From Rhodopirellula europaea 6C (lineage in GTDB: Bacteria > Planctomycetota > Planctomycetia > Pirellulales > Pirellulaceae), in contig NZ_ANMO01000216.1 of NCBI RefSeq assembly GCF_000338295.1, positions 248,001 through 312,000 on the forward strand: a stretch of 64,000 bases of DNA, given 5' to 3'. Shown piece by piece: positions 44,507 to 53,214 of this stretch. The notes beneath the pieces were generated by a model, which saw only the letters and a program-made list of their open reading frames with translations, made no database searches and was not told the origin of the DNA. How positions within the stretch are numbered: position 1 is the first letter of the stretch; the number at the start of each line of letters is the position of its first letter. The position numbers and the translations under genes were made by a program.

Positions 44507-45463
44507 CTAAATGAAAAATAGTTCGCGGAATCGTTCTTTCGATACGTCTCGAAAAGTTTCTACGTGGCCGTCTACAAACACGGCTAACATTTGATCGTTT
44601 TCCTGGAAGTCGTTCACCGTTGCGTCAATGTCTGAGTCCAATGGTTGCATCCAGTTTGTAGTCAATCGATTCGATCTCACAGCAGCGATCGTGTGTGACG
44701 TGCCAGTTTTGATTTCGGACCATGCACGGTGCTGAGAATTTGGCCAGATCGTCTCTGAGCCGACAACCGCCACTATCTGCGTCAGCGGCACGTCGCGATC
44801 GTCTGAGGAATAAGCTGACGGTCGATGGTTCCAGACCTTTCTGTTGCATTCGGAATCCCAAGGTTGGTCAAAAGCAATCATGTCAAAGATTGCGTCTTCG
44901 CCAAGATGCGGAAGGATGAGAGACCGCCAACTATGAAGTCGACTACCGGAATCATCATGGGTGGTATGGGGTGGGAAGTGATCGTGCTCGTGGTGGTAGT
45001 CGAGGATCGCTAATCCAACTTTGCGAAGGTTCGCCATCAGTTTGCGTGTATTGTCGTCGGCATGCGGTTCGTGAATTCGCAACCGAGATTCGTAGTCGTC
45101 AAAGTGGCGAATCGAATCGCAATGAGTGCAGTAGGAATTTTCGGACGCGTGTAAACACCCGCAGCCCTTTTTGCATTGCCAGAGGTTCAAGTGCGTTGTT
45201 GATCCGGTTGCGATCGCAGAGATATCGTCCAGGTGGAGGTCAAAATCCCGAGTGTGTTCATCCGTGTGAAAGTAGCGAAAACCATATCTCCGTTTGGCGC
45301 TGTCATAGAGGCCGCCGTAGACGCGATCACACTGCAGAAGATCGCTGGATTCGATTGTGGTGGCAGCTTTGTCGCCATCGGCAACACGCTGATGCACATC
45401 ACGCATGAAATCGGTGAACGCGGCAGGGAGTTCAACGCTCACGCCGTGTTTCGGTTGTCGCAT
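44507..45463 (-). CDS. DUF1559-like protein with Cys-rich (zinc-ribbon-like) N-terminal part
   Basis: The 318-residue protein has an N-terminal region with WQCKKGCGCL...YCTHCD (four or more paired Cys, about residues 97-118). It then has a block resembling the C-terminal part of planctomycetal DUF1559 proteins: NLRKVGLAILDYHHEHDHFPPH, WRSLILPHLGEDAIFDM and MLAVFVDGHVETF. Normal DUF1559 proteins start with a type IV pilin-like membrane segment; this one has none, so it may be cytoplasmic. The ATG at 45463 is chosen over 45517. It precedes nothing obvious; the neighbour upstream is 204 bases away. Confidence 0.72.
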   Translation of the reverse strand: MRQPKHGVSVELPAAFTDFMRDVHQRVADGDKAATTIESSDLLQCDRVYGGLYDSAKRRYGFRYFHTDEHTRDFDLHLDDISAIATGSTTHLNLWQCKKGCGCLHASENSYCTHCDSIRHFDDYESRLRIHEPHADDNTRKLMANLRKVGLAILDYHHEHDHFPPHTTHDDSGSRLHSWRSLILPHLGEDAIFDMIAFDQPWDSECNRKVWNHRPSAYSSDDRDVPLTQIVAVVGSETIWPNSQHRAWSEIKTGTSHTIAAVRSNRLTTNWMQPLDSDIDATVNDFQENDQMLAVFVDGHVETFRDVSKERFRELFFI

Positions 45464-45667
45464 CGAAAGACTCCAGCATGCTGACAGTTGGCCCTGACCC
45501 TTCGAGCGTGCACGCATGTTTCACCCAAGGTGAATCTGTACGCTGCGAACAATTCATTCTACTGCGGCATCGACCTGCACTCAAACGCCATGTGAATGAA
45601 GGTGTAAGGGATGCCCGAGCAAACAGGCCCGGTCTCGATCATGATTCTGTCTTGGTCCGTAGTGGAG

Positions 45668-46168
45668 CTAGCCACCTATGAACGAAAGAAGGATTGCGAT
45701 TGCAAGGAAAACAACAGCACCACAAATGACGAAAGCGAGGAACGAAATCGTGTAATACAACGAAGCCAGCGATACCGCGTCGCCAAATGCCATGAGCTGA
45801 TTGTCGCTCTTTGCTTGAATGATTCTTCGAAAAATCACTGCCGTCAGCATCAAACCAAGGATGATGCTGTATAGGAAGAATGTTGGGCCATACTGAAATG
45901 GTAAACTGTTCATCTGAAAAGAATCGTCTGCCAGAAGTCGGAATGACAGTCCGTGGTTGAAGCCCACTGCCAGGTTGATTGACGCAACGACTAAACCGGA
46001 AACGAGCGAGCAACGAAAGGCTGTCCAATAAGGTATGTCTGCAAAATTGAGCCATGTTGCAGCGAGTCTGAGCCAGATCGCACCTACCAAGCTTCCAATC
46101 CCGGCGCCGAGTGCAAAGCCCACCAACCCTCCAAGCATTTTGAAGGCGAAAAGTAAACTGTCATCCAT
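45668..46168 (-). CDS. Multi-pass membrane protein, hypothetical
   Basis: The 166-residue protein has about four membrane segments: MLGGLVGFALGAGIGSLVGAIWL, SLVSGLVVASINLAVGF, YGPTFFLYSIILGLMLTAVIF and AFVICGAVVFLAIAILLSFIGG. No motif or family is recognised. It is flanked by intergenic gaps of about 200 bases and appears to be transcribed alone. Confidence 0.7.
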   Translation of the reverse strand: MDDSLLFAFKMLGGLVGFALGAGIGSLVGAIWLRLAATWLNFADIPYWTAFRCSLVSGLVVASINLAVGFNHGLSFRLLADDSFQMNSLPFQYGPTFFLYSIILGLMLTAVIFRRIIQAKSDNQLMAFGDAVSLASLYYTISFLAFVICGAVVFLAIAILLSFIGG

Positions 46169-46363
46169 TGAAGTTTCCAGGTTGTATGGAATTGGGAGAA
46201 AGACGCAGTCGCCCTGGGTGCCAGCCCCACGGTCAGCGAGCCCTGAATTGCGTTTTAGGCATCTGGGCAGTGCTGATTGGGTTTCATTTTGGGAGCCGTT
46301 TGCGCGTAGGAACCATTGTTAACGCTAATCGGCTAACATTCCCGAAAGCACCTGCGTAGCTGC

Positions 46364-46822
46364 TTAGTCCAGGATTCGTTCTTCTCGCACCATTCGAGTG
46401 ACGGTGTACAAGATGTTCTTGGTGCGTTGTTCGGGAACCATTTTGCAGACCGTGTAGTTGACCGTCTTTTCCTTTGTTTTCGGCACCATCTTGCAGACAG
46501 CGTATTCGGTGGTTTGCCCCGTCACATCATCCCGTTTGGTTCGGGTTTCACGCACTGGCGTCATTTGCGTGTAGCGCACGGTTTTGGTGCGTTGTTCGTA
46601 AACGGGCTTGGTCACGGTGTAGTTGACCGTTTTCTCACGCTGTTCTCGGATTGGCCGCGTCACGAAATAGGTCGCAGGCTCTGCGGGCGAGACAGTCATG
46701 CTCGCCGCCGCCATTTGCATGGAAGCAGTTTCATCGCGAGCGTCCCGAATTCCGGCAACGACGATGACCAGAGCGAAAGAAGATGCAACAAGTGCGATGC
46801 AGATTGCTTTGCGAAGTTTCAC
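46364..46822 (-). CDS. Secreted YTV-repeat protein
   Basis: A signal-like hydrophobic segment (AICIALVASSFALVIVVAG) is followed by about six degenerate repeats of the type 'VxKxVxEQRTKTVxYTV': TRPIREQREKTVNYTV, TKPVYEQRTKTVRYTQ, VCKMVPKTKEKTVNYTV, VCKMVPEQRTKNILYTV and TRMVREERILD. This matches the planctomycete YTV repeat. GTG at 46822 is chosen because GGAAG lies 5 bases upstream; an ATG at 46870 lacks such a site. Length is 152. The protein is likely secreted or wall-attached; function of YTV proteins is unknown. Confidence 0.85.
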   Translation of the reverse strand: MKLRKAICIALVASSFALVIVVAGIRDARDETASMQMAAASMTVSPAEPATYFVTRPIREQREKTVNYTVTKPVYEQRTKTVRYTQMTPVRETRTKRDDVTGQTTEYAVCKMVPKTKEKTVNYTVCKMVPEQRTKNILYTVTRMVREERILD

Positions 46823-46985
46823 GGTGTCTTCCTTGCGTTCGGGATTGCGATCGAACAGTTTATCGACCAACCGGAGGGATCGGATGAAGTACCATTCGGC
46901 CGGTGACGGTCGATCTTGGGAAGATTTCAGCTGGAAAGTTCACCCGCCATGGGGCCAGGGGTTTCGACTGTCTTTTTACGAAACC

Positions 46986-47564
46986 TCAATGGTGTGTCTT
47001 CGGTGCAACGTTTGGTTGCTCGCTTTTTTGTCGTTTATTGATTTCCTGTCGATCGACGAACGCATCGATTTCACCACCGGATTCGACGATGAATTGGGGT
47101 GGGATGGAGAGCGAGTCGAGCTCGACGTCATTGGCAATCCAAATATCAACCGTGACCGATCGCCGGTTGCATTGGCAACGTCCACGCAGAACATCAGAAG
47201 AGGGACATGATCTGCGAACAGACCAGTCGATCGGCAGTCGATCGGGCGCTCTTTCACCGAAGCCTGTCAGGGGCTGCTCAATCGGGTCGTCAATTGAATT
47301 TTTGCCGGCATGCAACACGACCTTTGCAGCGGAATGCCCCAAATTTGACTGGGCGATTGCTGCCAATTGGTGGTTGAGTCGTTCCGTGTCGCCACAGAAG
47401 TAGGCGGTGTTGCCGTGGGCGGATAGCCAACCTCCAACCCAGCCGGGGCCGGCCTTCTGCATGTCTCGTTGACCATAGGCAACCGTGAGTGCGAGCACTG
47501 TTGGGGTCACAAGCAGGCAAGCTGCCACCGCGGTGGTGTAGATGGCCAATCGTTGCATTGTCAT
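46986..47564 (-). CDS. Secreted hypothetical protein
   Basis: The 192-residue protein has a signal-like start (LAIYTTAVAACLLVTPTVLALTVAYG) and no known domain. A mid-region RRSCPSSDVLRGRCQC carries three Cys, then RSVTVDIWIANDVELDSLSIPPQFIVESGG looks strand-rich. The ATG at 47564 or at 47558 (MQRLA) is plausible. It is 164 bases upstream of the YTV gene on the same strand. Confidence 0.6.
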   Translation of the reverse strand: MTMQRLAIYTTAVAACLLVTPTVLALTVAYGQRDMQKAGPGWVGGWLSAHGNTAYFCGDTERLNHQLAAIAQSNLGHSAAKVVLHAGKNSIDDPIEQPLTGFGERAPDRLPIDWSVRRSCPSSDVLRGRCQCNRRSVTVDIWIANDVELDSLSIPPQFIVESGGEIDAFVDRQEINKRQKSEQPNVAPKTHH

Positions 47565-48005
47565 GCGTCCTTGCGATGGGGTTGGGATGAGATTGTTCCG
47601 GCTCCGTTTTCCCGCCTCCGCCTCGGATGTGCAAGCGTGGGGATGTGTTGCCGTTCCTCACTCAAGCGTCGGAATTAGGAAGGTGGCCGGAACTTTATAC
47701 CCTCCTGCCCTTTCGCTCGGGGCTTTGCCATGAGCTGCAATGGGCTAGTTTTGCCTGGCTGATGGAGCGTCTCTCCATGACGGCGGGGGTAACGATCGAG
47801 TGCCGGACCGCCGAGGGCTTGTAGGACCTGGCACAACGCCGGCAAGCGTTTGGGGCTTCGCAGCGAACCGCTTCGTGCGGTCCCGCATGCAAAGTGGTGC
47901 GGAAGAACGCCAGGCAACCGGACCCCTGTCCCGATTTGACTTGCGATTTGATGCTGGAGTTTGAAAGATCATTGTCGTGATCGGTTCTCCGCCGTCAGGG
48001 CCTCG
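47565..48005. other. Intergenic region upstream of the secreted hypothetical gene
   Basis: These 441 bases have no recognisable gene. Short frames exist on both strands, but none resembles a protein. TGGAG-CGTCT-CTCCA near 47764 is a weak hairpin. No tRNA-like fold was recognised. Confidence 0.4.
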
Positions 48006-49241
48006 TTAATTCTTCGCTGGATTTTCGAACCAGATGACGCCCCAGCCTCCGTTCTCTTCCGTCGTCGCGATGTCCAGATCGCCATCCCCGTCGAGATCGA
48101 CCAGGAAGGCATTGTCCATCTTCTTGCGTGACTCTGGACTCGGCATATCCATCAGAGTGTTGGTCCAATCCTTCGGCGACATTCCGTCGCCGGACATCGT
48201 CAAGTACCACAACTGCGCCTCATACTCGGGGATGATTGCAATTTCAGGATGCGTCGGATCGCCGTTGAGTTCAAGGATCGCAACTCCCTTGGGTTTGGGC
48301 TTTACCTTGACGCTGCCCGGTTGGGCTGGCGGAGGCACCTCGATCTTCTTGTAGACCGGGGCACCCATGTCGTTCGTGCGCAGGTAGATGTGCACTGCAC
48401 CCAAGCCGCTGGCTTTCACCAAATCGAGACGCCCGTCGCCGTTGACATCGCCGAGGGCCATGAACATGCCATTCTTTTCAGCATCGATCATCGTGACCGG
48501 CCAAGGTTCGCTGACCTTCTCTTGACCAGGGTTCTCGTAATAAAAGGTCCCTTGGTTTTTGCGTTCCTGAACGATGATGTCATCGTCCCCGTCGCCATCG
48601 ATGTCGTTGATGATGCAGCTCATCGGCCAGTTGGCTTCGCCAAGTTCGTAGCGTTTCCATTGGGTAGCATCGTGTTTGTTCTCAGTCGGTTGCCGGTACC
48701 AAGCCTTGGCTCCGACGATGAGGTCATTCAGGCCGTCGCCATCGACGTCACTGACGACGGGAGTGCGTGCTTCACTCTTGAAGAGTGTCATCTTGATCCA
48801 TTTCTTTGAATCGCTCAGGTCTTTCGCACCAGGGTTGAAATAGACGTGCCCGCCATTGGCGATGTAGTCGATGTCACCATCGGCATCCAGGTCACCGATG
48901 CCTGAGTCCTCGCACTTGCCGTGCCTCTCCAGCTGAATGTAGTCGGTCCAAAGTTCGCGGATGCGGTCCTTGCCGGGATTGAAATACAACCGGCTGTATC
49001 CTCCCTCTTCGAAGTGCACCAAGACATCCAGGTCACCATCAGCATCCCAATCGTGGTGGTTGAAACCGTCGGGACCGTGGTCCTTCGGGTCAGGCTGAAT
49101 CACGTTGACGCGCCAGCCACTCGGACCAGGGATTCCGACATGTTGTTTCCAGGTAACAAAGTCAGCTTGTTGCTTCTCTTGACCCAGCAGCGTCCCTGCC
49201 CAAAAGATGGCAGCGATAACGAAACCCAGTGTCGTCTTCAT
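48006..49241 (-). CDS. Secreted FG-GAP/VCBS repeat protein
   Basis: The protein has a signal peptide (TLGFVIAAIFWAGTLLG) and six or more calcium-binding-like motifs of the Dx[DN]xDGxxD type: DWDADGDLD, DLDADGDID, DVDGDGLND, DIDGDGDDD, DVNGDGRLD and DLDGDGDLD. These mark the blades of a beta-propeller of the FG-GAP/integrin alpha type. It has 411 residues with start ATG 49241; an in-frame ATG at 49358 adds non-signal residues. It could bind sugars or other proteins outside the cytoplasm; no catalytic site is seen. A secreted SGNH hydrolase lies just upstream on the same strand. Confidence 0.88.
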   Translation of the reverse strand: MKTTLGFVIAAIFWAGTLLGQEKQQADFVTWKQHVGIPGPSGWRVNVIQPDPKDHGPDGFNHHDWDADGDLDVLVHFEEGGYSRLYFNPGKDRIRELWTDYIQLERHGKCEDSGIGDLDADGDIDYIANGGHVYFNPGAKDLSDSKKWIKMTLFKSEARTPVVSDVDGDGLNDLIVGAKAWYRQPTENKHDATQWKRYELGEANWPMSCIINDIDGDGDDDIIVQERKNQGTFYYENPGQEKVSEPWPVTMIDAEKNGMFMALGDVNGDGRLDLVKASGLGAVHIYLRTNDMGAPVYKKIEVPPPAQPGSVKVKPKPKGVAILELNGDPTHPEIAIIPEYEAQLWYLTMSGDGMSPKDWTNTLMDMPSPESRKKMDNAFLVDLDGDGDLDIATTEENGGWGVIWFENPAKN

Positions 49242-49450
49242 GGTCTTGGAAAACTCCTGCTCAGGGCAAACGCGGTGAATTCGAATCTGAACCGGAAGAA
49301 AGAGCGGAGGTAGATCAAGCACTTTGGCGGGACTGATCACTTGTTCTCGAGTGACCAAGAGAATTCCGTATTGGGGAGGTCTCGATGGGCAACCGAGAAC
49401 CGAAACTATATTCTGCGCAAAAGGCTGTTGGGACCTACACGAGGATGCGG

Positions 49451-50152
49451 CTATTGCTTGTTGGCCGACTCTCTTTGTTCGCTCTCCAGAACTGTCAAAA
49501 TATGCTCCGCCACCTGTTGTCCAATCTTTTGATAACCCTGCTGTGTATAGTGGACATTGCCTGGGCCATCGAATTGGTCGGCAGGAAACGTCTTGGTGAG
49601 AGAGTGAAGATCATTCGTGGTGATGCCATGCTTGTTCATGATTCTTGCCGCGGCTTCATTGTATTTCACGTCGTCGCCCCTGACGCGACCTGCTTCCTTT
49701 TCCGGAACAACGGTCGTATTTGCCCAGATCAGTTTCGCGTCTGTTTTCTTAAGGCGGGAGACGAGTTCATCAAGATTCTTCTCGTACTGCTCCAACGTGG
49801 TGGTGAGCGTGCCATTGACTTTGTCTCTGCGTCCTTGCACCTTCGATTTCGGGTGGCGGTAACAGAGATCCCATAAACCCCAGTTGAAATGAATGACGTC
49901 CCAATGGGTATCGCCAATCCACTGATCTAACTTTGCCAAACCTGTGCCCGAGTGTTGAGCGTTTCCTTGGTTGTGTTTGACGGTAGCCTTTCCGTCTAGC
50001 TGCCGCGCGACATGAGGAGTGAATGCCAGGGATATTGAGTCGCCTATGATCAGCACCTTCGGCAAGTCGGCTTCTTTCGCTTCGTCTTGGGCAGGAAGCG
50101 TCGGGCAAAGAATGCCGGTGAGCAATAGCGATATGGTCAGCAAAGTTTTCAT
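49451..50152 (-). CDS. Secreted SGNH/GDSL hydrolase
   Basis: The 233-residue protein has a signal peptide (LLTISLLLTGILCPTLPAQ), block I VLIIGDSISLAF (nucleophile Ser in GDSIS), a block II-like GNAQHSG, block III FNWGLWDL and a C-terminal GNVHYTQQGYQKIG (His of the catalytic pair). SGNH hydrolases remove acyl groups from carbohydrates, including acetyl groups. Start ATG 50152. It probably acts outside the cytoplasm. With the neighbouring propeller protein, separated by 209 bases, it could serve sulfated or acetylated polysaccharide use; that is inference. Confidence 0.88.
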   Translation of the reverse strand: MKTLLTISLLLTGILCPTLPAQDEAKEADLPKVLIIGDSISLAFTPHVARQLDGKATVKHNQGNAQHSGTGLAKLDQWIGDTHWDVIHFNWGLWDLCYRHPKSKVQGRRDKVNGTLTTTLEQYEKNLDELVSRLKKTDAKLIWANTTVVPEKEAGRVRGDDVKYNEAAARIMNKHGITTNDLHSLTKTFPADQFDGPGNVHYTQQGYQKIGQQVAEHILTVLESEQRESANKQ

Positions 50153-50832
50153 CTCTTGTCCGTTTTACCTCTCTCCAAAAAACGGCCGCGATAACTGCGA
50201 CGCGGCGATTGATTTTCCGTTGCTAGGGAACAGCGACTCCGAGATTTCGGTTCATCGTATGGGCCGCCTATTGCTGCTGGAGGACGCACCATCGACTGTA
50301 ACTATTGCCCTTCTTCGTCACTCGTCGCTCGGTACCGTCCGAGTAAAGTTCCGCCGGTACGTCGCTTCTGCCTATGCCAGCGTCAAATAAAGTGTAACCA
50401 ATCGAAGAAATTGAATGGATTGATTCGTGACGCGCGAACCCCGACACGCACAGAGAGAAGAGCGAAGGGGAATCGTGAGCCGAGACAGTACCGTCGAAAT
50501 CGCCATCGACGTACAAACGGGTCGATGCATTTCCGGAAAGTGCCAGCCAGCTTCCGGGCTTATCAGGTTCAATGCATCCCATGTAGGCCATCCCCGTTGC
50601 TCTGTCGGCTCTGATGGCTCTGCCGGGCCCCGCCGGCTTGCTTGGTTCGTTGAATTGCATTGGCTTTCGGGTAGTGTTCAGGGCAATCACAGGCTGGAAA
50701 CCTATGCCACTTGTTACTGTAGTGGGTGGTTGTATTGGATGGCCGGGTTGTGGCGACTCTGCCGATAGCGGGGTGAGCAATTCGCCTGTGGATTGTGCAC
50801 GCTCACCAGGTGTGGCTTGGTAAAATGGTGGG
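50153..50832. other. Intergenic region with a dispersed-repeat-like stretch
   Basis: This 680-base gap between divergent genes has open frames on both strands, none with a family or a sound start. CAGGCTGGAAACCTATGCCAC at 50691-50711 (21 bases) looks like a dispersed intergenic repeat of this group, an opinion from memory that I cannot confirm. The promoter of the DUF1592 gene should lie near its end. Confidence 0.4.
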
Positions 50833-53214
50833 ATGCAAAGTGTGTCCATTCATCCTGTTGATCATCGTGTCTCGCGACTTCTTTTTGTTCGGCTGCCTCG
50901 AGCCGCGAGATTCGCGCAACGTGGCTTGCTCGCCTGCGTTGCTGCGTTGATCGTTTGTTTCGTCGGCGGTAGCGTCCTGGTGGCGGATGAACTTGCCAGT
51001 GAAGTCAAATTCCGTGAGCAGTTGTTGCCGCTGTTGCGGACTTACTGCTACGACTGTCATGGTGCCGAGGATGGTGAAGGCGGCGTGTCGTTGGAAGCGG
51101 ACGACACGGCGGCGAAGTTGGTCCAAGGTCGTGACCATTGGATGCGGGCTTTGGCGCAGGTGCGTTTGGGTACCATGCCACCGGCCGATTCGGATGTGAT
51201 GGATCTGTCCAGTCGGACTCGGATGATCGAACTGATCGATGAATTGGCCAATGCGATCGATTGCGTGCAGAATCCCAACGCCGGCAAAGTCACTCTGCGG
51301 CGGCTGAATCGGGCTGAGTATCGCAACACGATTCGCGATTTGGTGGGAGTTGATTACGCTCCGGCAGATGATTTTCCCGGCGACGATGTTGGCTACGGAT
51401 TCGACAACATTGGTGATGTGCTTTCGTTGCCTCCGTTGCTGATGGAGAAGTACCTTGATGCGGCGGAGACGATCATGGGCGAAGCGATCTACACGCCGCC
51501 ACCCCCAGAACTGTTTGAGTTGGAACGTTCTCCGGCGACCTTGATTGGGGCGGACAAATTCAACGTCCGGAGTCACTTGGTGATGTCATCGAATGGCACG
51601 GTCACGCTGCAGTTCGATGCTCCGTTCAGCGGGACCTACACGTTGGTGCTGAGTCTGAGTGGAGACCAAGGCGGCGATGAACCGGTTCGAGTGGAAGTCA
51701 CGGACGGGCGACGAGCGATTCCCGTGGAGGTGAAAGAAAGCGAGCCAACGGACAAGACGGTCGCGTTTCGATTGGGGAAAGGCACCCGCCAAATCGATAT
51801 CTCGTTTTTGAATGACTACTACGTCAAAGACAAGATCGATCGCAACCTGCACGTTCACCATGTGAAGGTGAGTGGCGTTGAGCAACGCAGTCAATTTGTT
51901 TCTTCGCCTGATTTGCCGGTGACTCATCGAGTGCTGTTGTTTGAAACCCCGGGCAATGACCGGGAGTTTGAACGGGCTGCGAAAGCGGTGTTGGGGCGAT
52001 TTGCGAGCCGGGCTTATCGCCGGCCAATTGGTCAATCAGAACTCGCGCGATTGGTTGGATTGGCTTCTCAAGTGCATGAGAACGGAGGTTCATTTGAAGA
52101 GAGCATGCAAGTCGCGATGCAAGCCGTTTTGGTCTCGCCGTACTTCCTGTTTCGAGTCGAACGCCCACGGAAGCCAGGCCCAGATGGTGTGATGCCGCTG
52201 ATCAATCAGTATGAGTTGGCGACCCGAATTTCGTACTTTTTGTGGAGCAGCATGCCGGACGATGAGCTGTTGCGAATGGCGCATCGCGGTCAGCTTCGTG
52301 ATCGCCGGATGTTGCTGGAGAAAGTCGGGCGGATGATCAAGAGTCCCAAGGCGAGTCGCTTCGTTGACAACTTTGCTTCGCAGTGGTTGCAGCTTCGCAA
52401 CTTGGAAATCGTTCAGCCGGACACACGCATCTATCGTGGTTTCGACGATGAAGTTCGCGAGGCGATGCGGGTGGAAACGCTGATGTTCTTTTCCGAAGTG
52501 ATGCGAAACAATTTGCCGGTCACGGAATTGTTGAGTGCCGACTTCACTTACATGAACGAAACGCTCGCGAAATTTTATGGAATCAATGACGTTCGCGGAA
52601 GTGAATTCCGCAAGGTGTCGTTGTCGGGGACACCGCGAGGCGGGTTGCTGACCCACGCCAGCGTTTTGACGGTGACCAGCAATCCGACACGGACCAGCCC
52701 AGTGAAACGTGGGAAGTGGATCCTGGACAATTTGCTCAACACACCTCCTCCGCCGGCACCGCCAAACATTCCCGAGCTTGAGAAGGGGAAGTTGGTGGGG
52801 ACTCTTCGCGAACGCATGGAGCAGCACCGGTCCAACCCAGCGTGCGCGGCGTGTCACAACATGATGGATCCGCTCGGGTTTGCACTCGAGAACTTTGACG
52901 CCGTGGGGCGTTGGCGAACTCGTGATGGGCGCGATGAGATTGACGCCAGCGGTTCGATGCCCGACGGGACTTCGTTTGATGGTATCAATGGGTTGCGAGA
53001 TTTGTTGACGACGCAGCGAAGCGAACAGTTTGTTCGATGTTTGGCTGAGAAGATGTTGATCTACGCGTTGGGGCGTGGAACGGAATATTATGACAAGTGT
53101 GCGCTCGACAAGATCACGGCAGATGTTCGTGCGCACGACTACAAATTTGCTTACTTGATCGCAGCGATCATTCAGAGCGATCCTTTTCAGAAGCAAGGGT
53201 ACCGAGAACCATGA
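50833..53214 (+). CDS. Planctomycete DUF1587/DUF1595/DUF1592/DUF1588/DUF1585 cytochrome-like protein
   Basis: The 793-residue protein has a membrane/signal segment (ARFAQRGLLACVAALIVCFVGG), a haem c site in LRTYCYDCHG (CxxCH near residue 75), then DUF1587 (VTLRRLNRAEYRNTIRDLVG), a strand-rich possible carbohydrate-binding part, DUF1595 (FASRAYRRPIGQSEL), DUF1592 (LATRISYFLWSSMPDDEL), DUF1588 (ASVLTVTSNPTRTSPVKRG, with CAACHNMMDPLG) and DUF1585 (LAEKMLIYALGRG). The family is abundant in planctomycetes and of unknown activity; a role in extracytoplasmic redox or sugar processing is suggested by the haem sites. It overlaps the DUF1552 gene by 4 bases. Confidence 0.93.
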   Translation: MQSVSIHPVDHRVSRLLFVRLPRAARFAQRGLLACVAALIVCFVGGSVLVADELASEVKFREQLLPLLRTYCYDCHGAEDGEGGVSLEADDTAAKLVQGRDHWMRALAQVRLGTMPPADSDVMDLSSRTRMIELIDELANAIDCVQNPNAGKVTLRRLNRAEYRNTIRDLVGVDYAPADDFPGDDVGYGFDNIGDVLSLPPLLMEKYLDAAETIMGEAIYTPPPPELFELERSPATLIGADKFNVRSHLVMSSNGTVTLQFDAPFSGTYTLVLSLSGDQGGDEPVRVEVTDGRRAIPVEVKESEPTDKTVAFRLGKGTRQIDISFLNDYYVKDKIDRNLHVHHVKVSGVEQRSQFVSSPDLPVTHRVLLFETPGNDREFERAAKAVLGRFASRAYRRPIGQSELARLVGLASQVHENGGSFEESMQVAMQAVLVSPYFLFRVERPRKPGPDGVMPLINQYELATRISYFLWSSMPDDELLRMAHRGQLRDRRMLLEKVGRMIKSPKASRFVDNFASQWLQLRNLEIVQPDTRIYRGFDDEVREAMRVETLMFFSEVMRNNLPVTELLSADFTYMNETLAKFYGINDVRGSEFRKVSLSGTPRGGLLTHASVLTVTSNPTRTSPVKRGKWILDNLLNTPPPPAPPNIPELEKGKLVGTLRERMEQHRSNPACAACHNMMDPLGFALENFDAVGRWRTRDGRDEIDASGSMPDGTSFDGINGLRDLLTTQRSEQFVRCLAEKMLIYALGRGTEYYDKCALDKITADVRAHDYKFAYLIAAIIQSDPFQKQGYREP

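Noticed and set aside
50268-50849. 193-codon open frame on the minus strand between the SGNH and DUF1592 genes
   Set aside because: It overlaps the next gene's start, has patchy low-complexity sense and lies over a repeat-like stretch; no domain and no ribosome-binding site.
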